NCBI GenBank assembly: GCA_032158295.1
Contig: CM063256.1
Location: forward strand, 11,318,953-11,382,952
DNA length: 64,000 nt
DNA from: Pycnopodia helianthoides
Taxonomy: Eukaryota; Echinodermata; Asteroidea; Forcipulatida; Asteriidae
Reading direction: 5' to 3'
Below, one piece after another: positions 23,647 to 35,775 of the stretch. Every line of letters begins with the position of its first letter. Position 1 is the stretch's first letter. Position numbers and translations under genes: made by a program. Below the pieces are notes generated by a model, which was given only the letters and a program-made list of their open reading frames with translations, did not search any database and was not told where the DNA came from.

Positions 23647-24244
23647 TTAAAGGAACATTACAGAATTGGTTTTTGTCAAGTAATAAACCACAAGGGAAAC
23701 TGACTGGGTAAATTTCAAATAGTATGGGGGTTGAACAAAGAAAAATTGACTTGAGCGGGATTTGAACCAACGACCTCCGGATTAACGTACCGGTACGTTA
23801 ATCCGGAGGTCGTTGGTTCAAATCCCGCTCTAGTCAATTTTTCTTTGTTCAACCCCCATAGAATTGGTTTTTGCTAACAAAACAGTTGCTGGCAGTGTAA
23901 GCACTTTATGTAATCCACCATATACATAAACTGACAAACCTGTAGAAGTTTGAGATCGATCGGCCATCTGGGTCACGAGAAAATAGTTAAAAAAAAAAAA
24001 CGATTACACATTTGCATGAAATCATATAGATTTAAAAAGATGAATAAAACGTTCACTGAGCGATAAACTCCAATCGAAAATTAGTTTATTCATTTCTCAT
24101 CAAACATGGCATTTCAGACAGAAATATTTCAAGGGATGTTTTCTACTATCATCATCATTAGACCGTGTAAGTTTTATGTACATCTGTGATCAAAAGGTAT
24201 ATTTTACAAGTTTTTTTCTTACCAATTATGTAACGTTCCTTTAA
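23647..24244. mobile_element. TTAA MITE, family B, copy 2, with a nested insertion
   Basis: Borders are TTAA with the family-B ends. The MITE is interrupted after its first 25-30 bases by about 190 bp that includes a perfect tRNA-like palindrome. The MITE sequence AGAATTGGTTTTTG is present on both sides of the insertion, a probable target duplication. Confidence 0.75.
23724..23860. repeat. Palindrome of two tRNA-like 3' halves
   Basis: Two inverted arms of about 67 bp meet at ACCGGT near 23790-23795. Each arm runs from TATGGGGGTTGAACAAAG through a B-box segment (GGTTCAAATCCCGCTC in one arm, its complement in the other). No A box is present, so it is not a tRNA gene. The outer termini TTGAACAAAG / CTTTGTTCAA recur at 30137-30320. 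Confidence 0.75.
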
Positions 24245-24536
24245 ATTAATGATATACAATTGGGATGAGGACAGCATGGAGGTGGGGGGGGGGTGGACGG
24301 TGCTAAGCACAAACTATAGGCCTAGCCCCCACATCCAATGCTAAACCCGCCCACCCGCATGATAGCCACCAGTCTTTTTATTTCTATCTCTTGTTCGCAA
24401 AAACAATTTTACATACTTTTCTTAAAGAGTTTTTTGAATTAGTATATTATGATTACATAACGGTTTTTTTTTTAACCACACAATGCAGAAATATATCATA
24501 CCTAGCATCCCTCTAACCCCCCCCCCCCAAAAAAAA
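24245..24536. other. Short intergenic stretch
   Basis: Contains a G run at about 24281-24292 and a C run at 24520-24529. No gene recognised. Confidence 0.3.
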
Positions 24537-24554
24537 ATATATATATATATATAC

Positions 24555-24616
<62 letters not shown>
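24537..24616. repeat. (TA)n microsatellite
   Basis: About 80 bp of nearly pure TA with a few ACATAT interruptions. It directly abuts the Penelope-like fragment. Confidence 0.9.
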
Positions 24617-26057
<1,441 letters not shown>

Positions 26058-26066
26058 TATAAAAAA
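26058..26066 (+). promoter_or_regulatory. TATA box of G3
   Basis: TATAAAAAA about 120 bp upstream of the G3 ATG. A start near 26088 would give a leader of roughly 90 bases. Confidence 0.6.
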
Positions 26067-26179
26067 GTGTGAACCTTCTCAGCTTGTAGCATCAAACATC
26101 ACACTTTAACTAACACCAGACGTTTCAGAGGCAGAAACTCCAGCGCAGTAGTATCCTATACGTGAACAACAACAACCAG

Positions 26180-29100
26180 ATGGCTAACACCACCGAGACA
26201 CCAATGGTGCGGCTCCTCGTGGCCGTGTTTCTGATCAACGCCGTCCTCGCCACCCCGGTCGTGGTGACGAGGCGGGACGCATCGTGCCAGGACCCCACCC
26301 ATCACCAGCTCCGCTCGCTGCTCCACTCGACGGGCTCGAGTCTCACGTCGTTCGAGCCGAACTTCGCCGTCAGCACGACGATGCCGTCGCTGACTTGCCC
26401 AACGGGTGCACTCCGGGGAAGCGATCTCATGCTGAACCTGAAGGCGACTTGCCCCTGGGTGTACGTAGAGCAACACAACGACACTCGACACCCACGGACG
26501 ATCACACAGGCTGTCTGCTATGAGTGTACCGGGTGTCTCCGAGGTCGTAACGGTAAGTTCGAATTACGAATTATTTATTTATGCATTTATTTATTTATAT
26601 ATTTATATATATAAATTTTTATTTATTTTTAAATTTATTTTTCGGGGGGGGGGGAAGGGGTCGATTTCTTTTCTATTTCACCCTGTAGGTTTCCTCCTGA
26701 AAAAAAAACTAATCCCTTCATAAATACCTTTGTCATAACTCACGGAAATATGTATCGAATCTAATTTAAGTTATCTACGTTGAAGAGGAAATAGTTCTGC
26801 ATAACATACTTATGCCCGAAACAGGCGTTAAATAGTTATGCACTACACAACAAAAAGAAAATCACAGCAAGCTGGAAGTATAAAACAGGCATTCCTTTAT
26901 CTGACTTTACTTCACACGAAACTTTCACAATGATTTCATTTTAGAAACACTTATCGTTGATGGTTGGGTCATCTATACGGTTTCAATAGATAGTTCCCAG
27001 TAGACGCCATCTTTATGGGCAAAGTGCATTTAGGCTTGCAGATGCGTCAAGCGCTTAACTTTTTAACGCAGCCGCGTTGTTCACTAACCAATCCTGCAGC
27101 GAGTTTTATAAAATGTGCGCGTGCTGCACGCCGTTCTCACACGGAACGCATGACTGTTTGTTCCAAACTGCCCGTAAAGATGGCCGATTTACGTCATACT
27201 GCAACCTACCTATTGGTTGAGCATCCCTTGACATAAACGCGGTTGGATTTACTGTCTCAATAATTGCACGAACTTTAATTGAAACTCTGTCCTCAAAAAA
27301 ATAATCTGAGTGTGACAGATATTAGGCTAAAGGTGTTATGACTGATAAGGATAAAAAACATAATTGTAAAATTTTCGTCTGAAAGCTTTCTGATTGTGAA
27401 GTTCATACTAGAACCATTTCTTCCCCCCAGTGAAGTATTTTTACCTCTGAAATGAAGTCACAATCGGGAAAACTGTAGGCCTACCTGGAAACCTAAAAAA
27501 AAAAAAAAAAAAAGGGCAACAGCTGATTTGGGTTGTTACAACCACAATTAAGGACGTGTTTACACAATGAAAATGATGCACGTTTTTTTTTAGGTTTTTT
27601 TTTTACTATTTTCTCCTGACTCACACAACGGAATAAGCCCAAATTGTTTACAGGTTTGTTATTTCATGTGTATGGTTGATCACACAAAACATGAACACCG
27701 TCTGCGACTATTTTGTCAGCTCTACCCTCCTTAAAATACATGACTGTTTACAAAACCTCCATGCATGATCGAACTAAAAAACATTAAACCTCTAATATAC
27801 AAATGGGTTACATTTTGTTTGCCATTATAGTCTGCCGTTTTTGTCATACCTTGTTGCGAGATCAAGAGATTTTAAAAGGCAGAATTTTGGGCAGATAGAG
27901 AGAGAGAGAAAGAAAGGGGGGGGGGAGTATTTTCAACCACGGAGATACTTTCACGGTGGGTTATGGAATTCCCAAGCGTAACATTTTCCGCTCCACTGCC
28001 CAAAGTGGAGAAAGTACATTGAGGCTAAGTAATAGTGTAAATCCTGGTGCGGTCGCACGACCGATGACTCACGAGGTTGTAGTATTCCCCGGTCGTGACG
28101 ACACCCGTCTGCTGCTTTCGAGTTCAGGTACTTTGGGAGAAGAAAATCAGAACTCACCCAAAATCAGAGCATTCTGATCAAAACGTTGAGTTGTTATACG
28201 CCACCAATCGCAGGTTTTGTCATCACATTATACCGCCACCGCAAACATTGGTTTGCAATACAAAGTACTGAATCATTAAGAACAGAACTTTGAAGGTGCA
28301 CTCTAGTTGCCATGCTGGCCCACCATGGGCTCCAAACCCTATTGTTAAATAACATACAGATTTCCCCTTTAAAGAAATTTTTTTTTTTTTTTTTTTTTAT
28401 TTTTTTTATTTGAATCGGTTTATTAGGAAACATTCCATCGCGGCCAAAGGCCGAATTGCGAAATATTTAACAATAAGAAAAACAGATGATTAACAACTAG
28501 AAATTACAAAATCAATACAAGAATGCAAATAAATAAACATAAGGTATTAACAGCATGCTTTACACAGCATAAATCTGAAAAAAAGGAGGGCGGAGTGGTT
28601 ATTTATGTTGAGTAGGTGAACTGGTGCGTGACCTGTTGTCTCAATGGCAATAAATGCTTCTGGTTTGGACGTTTCACATGGTTTTGTATGCCATCTAGTT
28701 GTATGATATAACTCTATATGTATTGAAAACCGCTTACCTTCTACATGGCTATGTGGGTTTAGGGTGAAATCATGTCACGTCATGCAAAGGAAAGACCACC
28801 CTTTGCCACCCGTTGGGGCCCAAGGATTGTCACCTGCCAACCCTAAAGACGGGTGTACCATTTTCTTCCTCCATTGGTATACCATGCCTGATATATGGGG
28901 GCAGAGGGTATCCACCCTAGACTATGTTCACAAACTTTAACAATGAATTCTACCTCCCTGCTTTAACCATAGAGAAGGGACCCTTTCTCTATGCTTTAAC
29001 ACACCTTCCTTTTGTACAGAAGTACGGCCCCCCCCTAAAATCCTCTGAAGAATTCCTGAGATTCCAAGCACAAAATGAACATACACTTGTGGTGGTAGTG

Positions 29101-30978
29101 GGAGGTGGGGGGGGGGGGGGCAGGGTAGACGATGCCCCATATCGAGCACCAAATGATAATAGGGGAACTTATTAATTTGTCGACCTGGCAATTGGTACTC
29201 GATATGGGGCAGAGGGTACCCCCCCCCCCTATTGTGTCTTCATTGTGTGCTTGGAATCTCATGAATTCTTTTGAGGATTTTAGGGGGTGGTTCTATACAA
29301 GAGGAAAATAGTGTGTTATAGTATGGGAACACTTGGGGGGGGGGGGCCTCTGCCCCATATCGGGCAGGCTATACGACCCGGTAACTCATTGTTCGGACTT
29401 TTTTTTTATCGACGTACGTCTCCGCTGGTTTTGTTCCCTCGAAGGTGGTAATCTCTATCCGTTAAAGTTGAAACTGCGCGTTCATGGTCCATCAGTGTTC
29501 AATCATCGATAACAATTGGGGAAGAGGGAACTACCACCACAAAAATATATATATATCGATCCGTCTGGAGAAAGGTTGACATCCGACGCGGACAATCTAG
29601 GGGAAGTTTCCAGGTCTATTTTTAAACGGAAATGTTTCATTTCGAGGAAAGCACGATTACATCTCGATACTATAGTGTGTCTACACCATGTATGGCTCGG
29701 GCTATCAAACTCAAAGGATTGATGACGTACTATAAAAGCAGAGGGCGCTATTTACTTCATCATTTATAATTACCCTCAACGTAAAAGTGGCTGGGGGAGG
29801 TGACTATGAAAGCCTCGCACATCGCTCACAACGTCACAGCATATCAAACTGTAGTAAACAGTTGCAATTAAGAGAAAACATTGTAGAAGCACCGAGCGCG
29901 TTAGGCTACCTATGGTCGTATCCACAAACACCCTGGCTATTCGAAATGATTGGTCAAGAGCAACAGCATGTAGGTTGATCAGCAGTGGGAGTTGGAAATC
30001 AGACTTCCAACAAACAAAAAACAAAGCAAGACAAACGGTCAAACCTTTAGATCATGTCAATTTATGTGTGTTTTCATGTTTCCTTAATGTGACTGGCTTT
30101 CGAGCTATTACAGAGTGATTCAAACCCTTTATTAAATTTGGGTTGAACAAAGCACAAGTGACTGGAGCGGGATATGAACCTGCGCCCTCCGGATTGAAAG
30201 TGCCGGCGCTCTACCAACTGACCTATCTAGCCATAATGTTGGGAGAGCGCCTGCATGTTAATCGTATAGGTTCAAAATCCCGCTGTTGTATAGTCACTTT
30301 TTCTTTGTTCAACCCCAAATTAAAGGAACATTACAGAATTGGTTTTTGCTAACAAAACAAATGCTGGCAGTGTAAGCACTTTAAGTAATCCACCATATAC
30401 ATAAACTGACAAACCTGTAGAAGTTTGAGATCGATCGGTCATCTGGGTCACGAGAAACTAGTGAAAAACCGATTACACATTTTGCATGAAATCGTATAGA
30501 TTCAACAAATGAATAAAACGCTCACTTAGCGATAAACTCCAATCGGCAAGTTAGTTTATTCATTTCTCATCAAATATGGCATTTCAGACAGAAATATTTC
30601 AAGGGATGTTTTCTACTATCATCATCATTGGACCGTGTAAGTTTTATGTAAATCTGTGATCAAAAAGTATATTTGTTCTTACCAATTCTGTAATGTTCCT
30701 TTAAAATGAATTAAGTTTCGCATTTTGACTGCGATGAAAGAAAAAAGGACAAATTAATGACAACATGTTGATTTTTTTTCTCATGATTCCCCTCTGCAGG
30801 ACAGGAACACCCAGACTCCACCTGTCAACCCATCTATTACCAGACGAAAGTGCTCTGGCGGAACCCCGACAGTGAGTGCGTGAACGGCGAGTACACCTAC
30901 CGAGTAGGGATCGAGGACGTCCAAGTGGGCTGCGCATGTCAGAGATCGAACATCCGCCCTCCTCATATAATAGGATAA
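26180..30978 (+). CDS. IL-17 family cytokine G3, two coding exons
   Basis: Secreted IL-17-type cytokine of 183 residues. The CDS is join(26180..26552, 30800..30978). The donor is GTAAGT at 26553 and the acceptor is CTCTGCAG at 30792-30799. The split codon is G|GA (phase 1), which restores the frame exactly. The ATG at 26180 is chosen because VRLLVAVFLINAVLA forms a signal peptide, cut near LA|TP. Exon 1 carries LTCPTG, TCPWVYV, EQHNDTRHP and CYECTGCL (one residue longer than the CxCxxCL of its paralogues). Exon 2 carries a Cys before IYYQTKVLWR, SECVNG and GCACQ, with tail SNIRPPHIIG. NDT is an N-glycosylation sequon. Unlike G2, there is no intron after the start, and the domain itself is split. 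The intron is 4.2 kb and full of repeats. Read-through of the donor gives a nonsense tail, so the two-exon model is strongly preferred. Confidence 0.9.
26986..27215. mobile_element. ATAGATAG MITE, copy 1
   Basis: The left end ATAGATAGTTCCCAGTAGAC followed by GCCATCTTTA is mirrored at the right end (TAAAGATGGC ... CCTAT). A second copy is at 40369-40599. Interior palindromes such as GCAGCCGCGTTG are shared. Non-coding. Confidence 0.65.
27510..27735 (-). mobile_element. Dispersed repeat, GAGCTGA family, minus-strand copy
   Basis: On the minus strand it reads GGTAGAGCTGACAAAATAGT and CGTTGTGTGAGTCAGGAGAA, matching the copies at 20378 and 22528. A poly-A tract (27496-27513) abuts it. Confidence 0.5.
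28370..28640 (-). mobile_element. Possible LINE 3' end (minus strand)
   Basis: On the minus strand the sequence runs into CTAATAAACCGATTCAAATA followed by an A-rich tail of about 30 bases (T-rich at 28378-28410 on the plus strand). This is the form of a LINE 3' untranslated end. No reverse-transcriptase coding part is visible. Confidence 0.35.
28880..29380. repeat. Repeats with CCCCATATCGAGC motifs
   Basis: Several inverted and direct copies of GCCCCATATCGAGCACC or its complement (29134, 29195, 29350), together with repeated AAGCACA..ATGAA and CCTCTGAAGAATTC / GAATTCTTTTGAGGATTTTA blocks in opposite orientation. Related pieces lie at 36725-36740 and 44478-44493. It looks like a dispersed inverted-repeat element whose exact ends I could not fix. 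Confidence 0.4.
30136..30319 (-). mobile_element. tRNA-derived element with inverted ends
   Basis: The minus strand reads TAGGTCAGTTGGTAGAGCGC (A-box-like) and later GCAGGTTCATATCCCGCTCC (B-box-like), so a tRNA-like half is present. The outer ends TTTGGGTTGAACAAAG and CTTTGTTCAACCCCAAA are inverted, as in the palindrome at 23724-23860. The acceptor stem and anticodon stem are degenerate, so it is not called a tRNA gene. It directly abuts a family-B MITE. Confidence 0.55.
30320..30704. mobile_element. TTAA MITE, family B, copy 3
   Basis: TTAA borders and the family ends AAGGAACATTACAGAATTGG / CCAATTCTGTAATGTTCCTT. It lies within the G3 intron, 95 bp before the splice acceptor. Confidence 0.85.
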
Positions 30979-31247
30979 CTGGGATGATCGAAGGAAGGAG
31001 ATTGACGGGCCCTGCCATGTTATAAGATCAACACTACACTTTAACTACCCCAAAGGAATTGTCACAAGAACGGGTGTTATTCAACCTTGAAGGTTAATAT
31101 GATGTGGAGTCATGTCTAGGCCATGGAATTAAATAAGGACTTCAAATTCTAGGATCAGATGTGATGACGCAACATATTACATTCAATTGAGATTATTATT
31201 GTTCATACTTTCTTACTAATTTTAACAAGTGTCATTAAAACAATTTG
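30979..31247 (+). other. 3' flank of G3
   Basis: Presumed 3' untranslated region. ATTAAA at 31234-31239 is a possible polyadenylation signal. A SINE follows immediately. Confidence 0.35.
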
Positions 31248-31625
31248 TGGCGTGTCGTGGCTGAGTGGTTCTAGTTCATCGGACCCAAGCTCTGGTGTTG
31301 TCAGCAGCACAGTGAATGTTCGAATCCCGGTCATGACACTTGTGCCCTTGAGCAAGGCACTTAACCATAATAATTGCTTCGTAAAAAATTGGGAAGGTAG
31401 TGCATTCAGCTCTACCAGCCAGGCTCCCAGTGGATGATGCCCATGCCTACATCCTTACGGACTGTGAAGGGGGTAACCCTGTTTTAGCCCCAGGAGTAGG
31501 TGGCAACTTGCCCCTGGTGTCAGTTGATTTTGGTCAACAGCCCAAATCAGTTCAGTGTAGCCCTCACTCACCTTGAAGTGGCCATCCGGTGTCGTGAGTT
31601 AGGCGATATCTCATTAAAAAAATTT
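31248..31625 (+). mobile_element. tRNA-derived SINE, nearly full length
   Basis: The head GTCGTGGCTGAGTGGTTCTA is an A-box region like that of a Leu/Ser tRNA, and GTTCGAATCCCG at about 31318 is a B box. The body has CCCTTGAGCAAGGCACTTAA, a motif common in animal SINEs. It ends in an A-rich tail near 31612-31630. About 375 bp. Confidence 0.7.
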
Positions 31626-33134
31626 AAAAAGTGAATCATACCCAATAAATATCAAAACCATATCCCAAAGGTGTTGAAAGTGTAGATTGGTTTAAAATTG
31701 GTCCAAGAAGTGAATTATGACCACGTTGACAAATATTGACTATTAATTCATTACGTTTTCTATACATAATGGATTATTTTAGATTTATTATATTTAAATT
31801 TTAAGAGTTCTTTATAAATTAATATATCAAATGTTTACTGATAAATGCTACTATTTTCGTCCTTTCAGGTAGATGGTATACATATTTTTTCTACGGCGCA
31901 AAGAGAAATTAACTATATTTATTTATAACAATATTTATTGATACAGAGTTTATTTATTGCAGATTATTTATTTAGGAATATCTCAACATCGCGCTTCAAT
32001 TTTGAAAAGGTGTTCATATATCTTTTTAAAAAGGAGAACAAGGGAAAGAAAGTTGATCTCTTCCTTTCTATATTTATGTGTTTATTTGTTTGTTAAGAAC
32101 ACATAAGCTTGACAAAGTTACGAGACGAACCAGGCTATCAACTACACATGGAGCTTGCATCAAAACTAAGTTTAGTTTAGGTAAAATGATAATAACCAAT
32201 TCTATTCTCAGTAACTGAATAGTGTAACTTTGACTTCAGCTTTATTGAATGTTGACGTTTGGTTTTCCTTCCACTGAAGCAGCAGAGTTAAAAAGCTTTG
32301 GTTATTTACCAAATTGTGGTCATTTCGCCTCATGAGCACAACTTGTTCTTCACAAGGATGATTCTGGGTTCGAATCTAGACGCGCATGCACGCATTTCTG
32401 CCCGCTAGACAAGTTTACTATTGGACGTAATTCAGTACAAGGAAAACCTGAAACTCGATCACAAGACGTTATAAAAAAGAGATCATTGTATCCACTGAGT
32501 GGATTTCGTTTGACCTTATATTAAGGCCTTCTAATTACAAACAAGTTTGTTTTGTAAATAATTTAAATGCGTACAAAAGATAGGATGGTGAAATTCTGTG
32601 GTTGGACCCAGATTGCTGCTCTTTCACTCCTGTGAAACGCCTAGTGTTACAGCGTGTTAATTTCCTACTGTAGTTCATTATCATGGTCATTTCGTTGGCT
32701 TAATTTTACAATATTTGTATTACTTTATTATACTTTTAGATTTGATAACTGATATCTTAATGTTTACTGTAGTTATCAATGTTTGCATTATTGTCAACTT
32801 TAAGACATCTAATTGATTTATTTTCGAGTAAAATGTATTTTTTTTAAACATCCATTAGCAGAGCAAACCACTTAGTTAGTGAATAACAAAATGCAGTTGT
32901 TCTTAGTTTGAATGTGTCAACTTAATTTGTCGTAATTATTAAAGTGTCTATTATTGATGGTGGAGTCAACTTAAAGAAGGAATGGTCACCGTGTAACTTT
33001 GATTGTTAATTAGGACTTTGGCAAATTTGTGACACTCTCGTCGATTACCAAGTAGGAGCCAATTTTAAATGAATTCATTAGTTTGGACAGCTATGACCCA
33101 TCACCTTACAATGCTTTAAGAGAATTCTTTTTAC
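31626..33134. other. AT-rich intergenic stretch
   Basis: No gene recognised. A B-box-like GGGTTCGAATCTAG near 32368 may be a degraded SINE. The rest is AT-rich with no domain-bearing frames. Confidence 0.35.
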
Positions 33135-33511
33135 TTAAAAGGCAGTGGATACTTTTGGTCATTACTAAATAAATATACTACCATAAAAAACATAATTGGT
33201 AAGGAGCACCTGAGAGCTGCTGATAGTATCAAACATTGTGAAGTAATATATTTTTTGTGAAAGAGGTACTTTCTCACAAAAATTATTGAATCTGAGAAAG
33301 GCTTCATGCATGAAGCCTTTCTCTAAAGCATTTGAAAGCACACGATTCTATGCAAAAAGGGTGTTTCTTTTTTCTTTCATTATTTTCTTGCAACTTCGTT
33401 GACCAATTTAGCCCAAATTTTAACAGGTTTGTTATTTCATGCATATGTTGGAATAGACAAAGTGAGGATACTGGTCCTCGGCAATTACCAAAAGTTTATC
33501 CTGCCTTTAGA
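33135..33511. mobile_element. TTAA MITE, family A, copy 2
   Basis: Begins TTAAAAGGCAGTGGATAC and ends TATCCTGCCTTTAG. It shares the family-A blocks (AGCTGCTGATAGTAT.AAACATTGTGA, TTTCATTATT, CAACTTCG.TGACCAAT) with 5227-5603. An internal hairpin GGCTTCATGCATGAAGCC lies at 33300-33317. The right TTAA has decayed to TTAG. Confidence 0.7.
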
Positions 33512-34260
33512 ATAGTTATGTTATGAACGAGTTAACCGCAATACAATTAACTACAAGTAGTTTTGTTGACCATTTCACCTTTAGTTGTTTACTTCTTACT
33601 TGAACAATTTATTGTATGATGTAGAAGATATAGTTAAATAAAAGCGATCCCGCAATTACATTTTTCTTAAAAGAAGCTTTGGTCTTCACCGATTATCAAT
33701 CATCCGTGGCAAGCTTATTTTAGATGAGTTTTTACCCCCCAAAAAATCCAAATGGAAACTTTAAAGATTTTTTAAAAAGGTCAAATTCAGTGTTGTGATT
33801 CACTCATTTTAACAAAAAGGGGAAAAAATTACAAGTCTCTAACCTCACATTAAAAACTGGTTTTTAATTGCTACAGTATTTGACACCATTCCAGTGAAAT
33901 ATTCCGATGACGTCACATTTCAACTATGGTCTGTACACTTTTTTTTCACATAGAATTTCCAGTTCCTTCTTCCTGATCTCTGATTATATTAAATCAATCC
34001 GGCGTTGAATCTGAGCTTATAGCGTGGCGCAGAAATTCCTCTTTGGAATGTACAGACCCGTTCATTTTTTTTCTGTCTGTCCGATGACGTCACGTTTCAA
34101 ATTACGCTCTGAATGAGTATCAAATAAAATGATATTTTATACCATTTTAGCGTGAGTTTAAAGACCTGTAACTCCCCCCCCCCCCACACACACTCAGGAA
34201 GACTCAATCTCTTGGAAAATGAGCGCATCACAAAACTGAATTTGACCTTGGAGCCCCTAT
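33512..34260. other. Intergenic with a dispersed element
   Basis: From about 33895 to 34260 there are GATGACGTCAC motifs, and the end CCTTGGAGCCCCTATT matches the right end of the 5960-6876 element, so a relative is present. A poly-C/CA run lies at 34177-34194. No gene recognised. Confidence 0.4.
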
Positions 34261-35310
34261 TCGGTTGTAGATTCGAACTGACCTGCTCTTATACTCTCAG
34301 CTAGGCCGAAGAAACAGTGCGGACATCTACAACACTCGGATTTAAGCTCCCCGACCCCCCCCCCCCCCTCTTGCTCGGGCTCTGTCATAAGTTGTGGAAC
34401 TTTAAACGGAGCCCGAACGGCCCAAGCCGAGCTAAGAAAAGAAAAAACACAATATACAAATGGAAGCTGGATCGACCCAATCTGGTGCCTTTTTTTTTTG
34501 TCTAATGGAAACGGACGTTATTATAATTGCATTTAGCAAGCAGAGAACACAACAGAAATGTTCGTCTCAGGATACAAGTCTACTGGGCCAATTCACAACG
34601 CGCAGTGCACTTACACTCACCGCCGTTTTTGGGAGGGCAAACATGTACGCCAAAGGAATCGACTCCCCAAATGGCCGAAATGGTATAGACGCGCATTATG
34701 CGGAGCTGCGTCAAAAATGAAAGACAAAACAAAGCAAACAATACTACTGCGTCGTGCAGGCAGCTTGTCAATTTGCAATACGTATTGAGGGTTGGATTGG
34801 TAATTGTGGGCGGATTGCGAGCGCACGGTGTAATATCCAAGGTGTAATAATATCGGAAACACAATAAACACGGTCGATTTAGAATGAAAGACGCCAAAAA
34901 TAAGTCCGCATAAAGACAACTGAAATTCTTCTCAACTAGGAACTGCTCGTACTCGTATTTACAGATCCATTTTTGAACTATTTGTGATGACCAAAATAGG
35001 CATTCACTCCACCGGTCTGTCTGTGAATTTTGGGAGCAGTCTCGACGGAAACTGTTCCACCAAAAAAAAAAAAAGGGTATTTTCCCTCTCAGGAAGTTCC
35101 GCTTTGAGCGAAACTTGGCCTCCTCATTAGTGAATGCAATACACGCTCGGAGTGGCTCCACGCGGTACAACGTGGCTGAACAAACGGTGTATGTAAACAC
35201 GTCTACATAGTTATACTTATAGTAGCTCCTTTTGAAATACTGCACGATTAGCGGGTTGTGGGTTTCGTTTTTTGCTTCCACATCAGAGGAATAGAGAGAT
35301 AGATAGAAAG
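34261..35310. other. Intergenic stretch; long minus frame not supported
   Basis: A 233-codon minus-strand frame (34580-35281) crosses this region but shows no signal peptide, domain, splice context or codon pattern like the IL-17 exons. Sequence here includes poly-C and poly-A runs. No gene is called. Confidence 0.35.
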
Positions 35311-35775
35311 AGAGTGGGGAGGGGGAGGGCGAGAGGGAGGGCGAGAGGGGGAGGGCGAGAGGGGGAGGGCGAGAGGGGGAGGGCGAGAGGGGAGGGCGAG
35401 AGGGGGAGGGGGAGGGGAGGGCGAGAGGGGAGGGGAGAGGGGGAGGGGAGGGGGAGGGCGAGAGGGGGAGGGCGAGGGAGGAGAGGGGAGGGCGAGAGGG
35501 GGAGGGCGAGAGGGGGAGGGCGAGAGGCGAGGGGGAGGGCGAGAGGGGGAGGGCGAGAGGGGGAGGGCGGAGGGGGAGGGCGAGGGGGAGGGCGAGAGGG
35601 GAGGGCGAGAGGGGGAGGGCGAGAGGGGAGGGCGAGAGGGGAGGGCGAGAGGGGGAGGGCGAGAGGGGAGGCGAGGGGGGAGGGAGAGGGGGAGGGCGAG
35701 AGGGGGAGGGCGAGGGAGAGGGGGGGGGGAGGGCGAGGGGGGGGGGGCGAGAGGGGGAGGGCGAGAGGTGGGGGA
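35311..35775. repeat. G-rich purine minisatellite (GAGGGGGAGGGCGA)
   Basis: About 465 bp of units around 14 bp long, such as GAGGGGGAGGGCGA, with length variants. One strand is almost pure purine with dense GGG runs, so G-quadruplex or triplex structures are plausible. Arg/Gly/Glu and Pro/Ser/Arg open frames on the two strands are artefacts. Confidence 0.9.

Larger units (their letters stand above)
26553..30799 (+). other. Intron of G3, repeat-rich
   Basis: 4.2 kb containing AT-rich microsatellite-like sequence just after the donor, a MITE at 26986-27215, a GAGCTGA-family fragment at 27510-27735, a possible LINE 3' end near 28370-28640, repeats with CCCCATATCGAGC at 28880-29380, a tRNA-like element at 30136-30320 and a TTAA MITE ending 95 bp before the acceptor. 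No separate gene recognised. Confidence 0.6.

Noticed and set aside
34580..35281. 233-codon minus-strand open frame
   Set aside because: No domain, signal or splice context. It overlaps homopolymer and repeat-like sequence and has several competing frames on the other strand.
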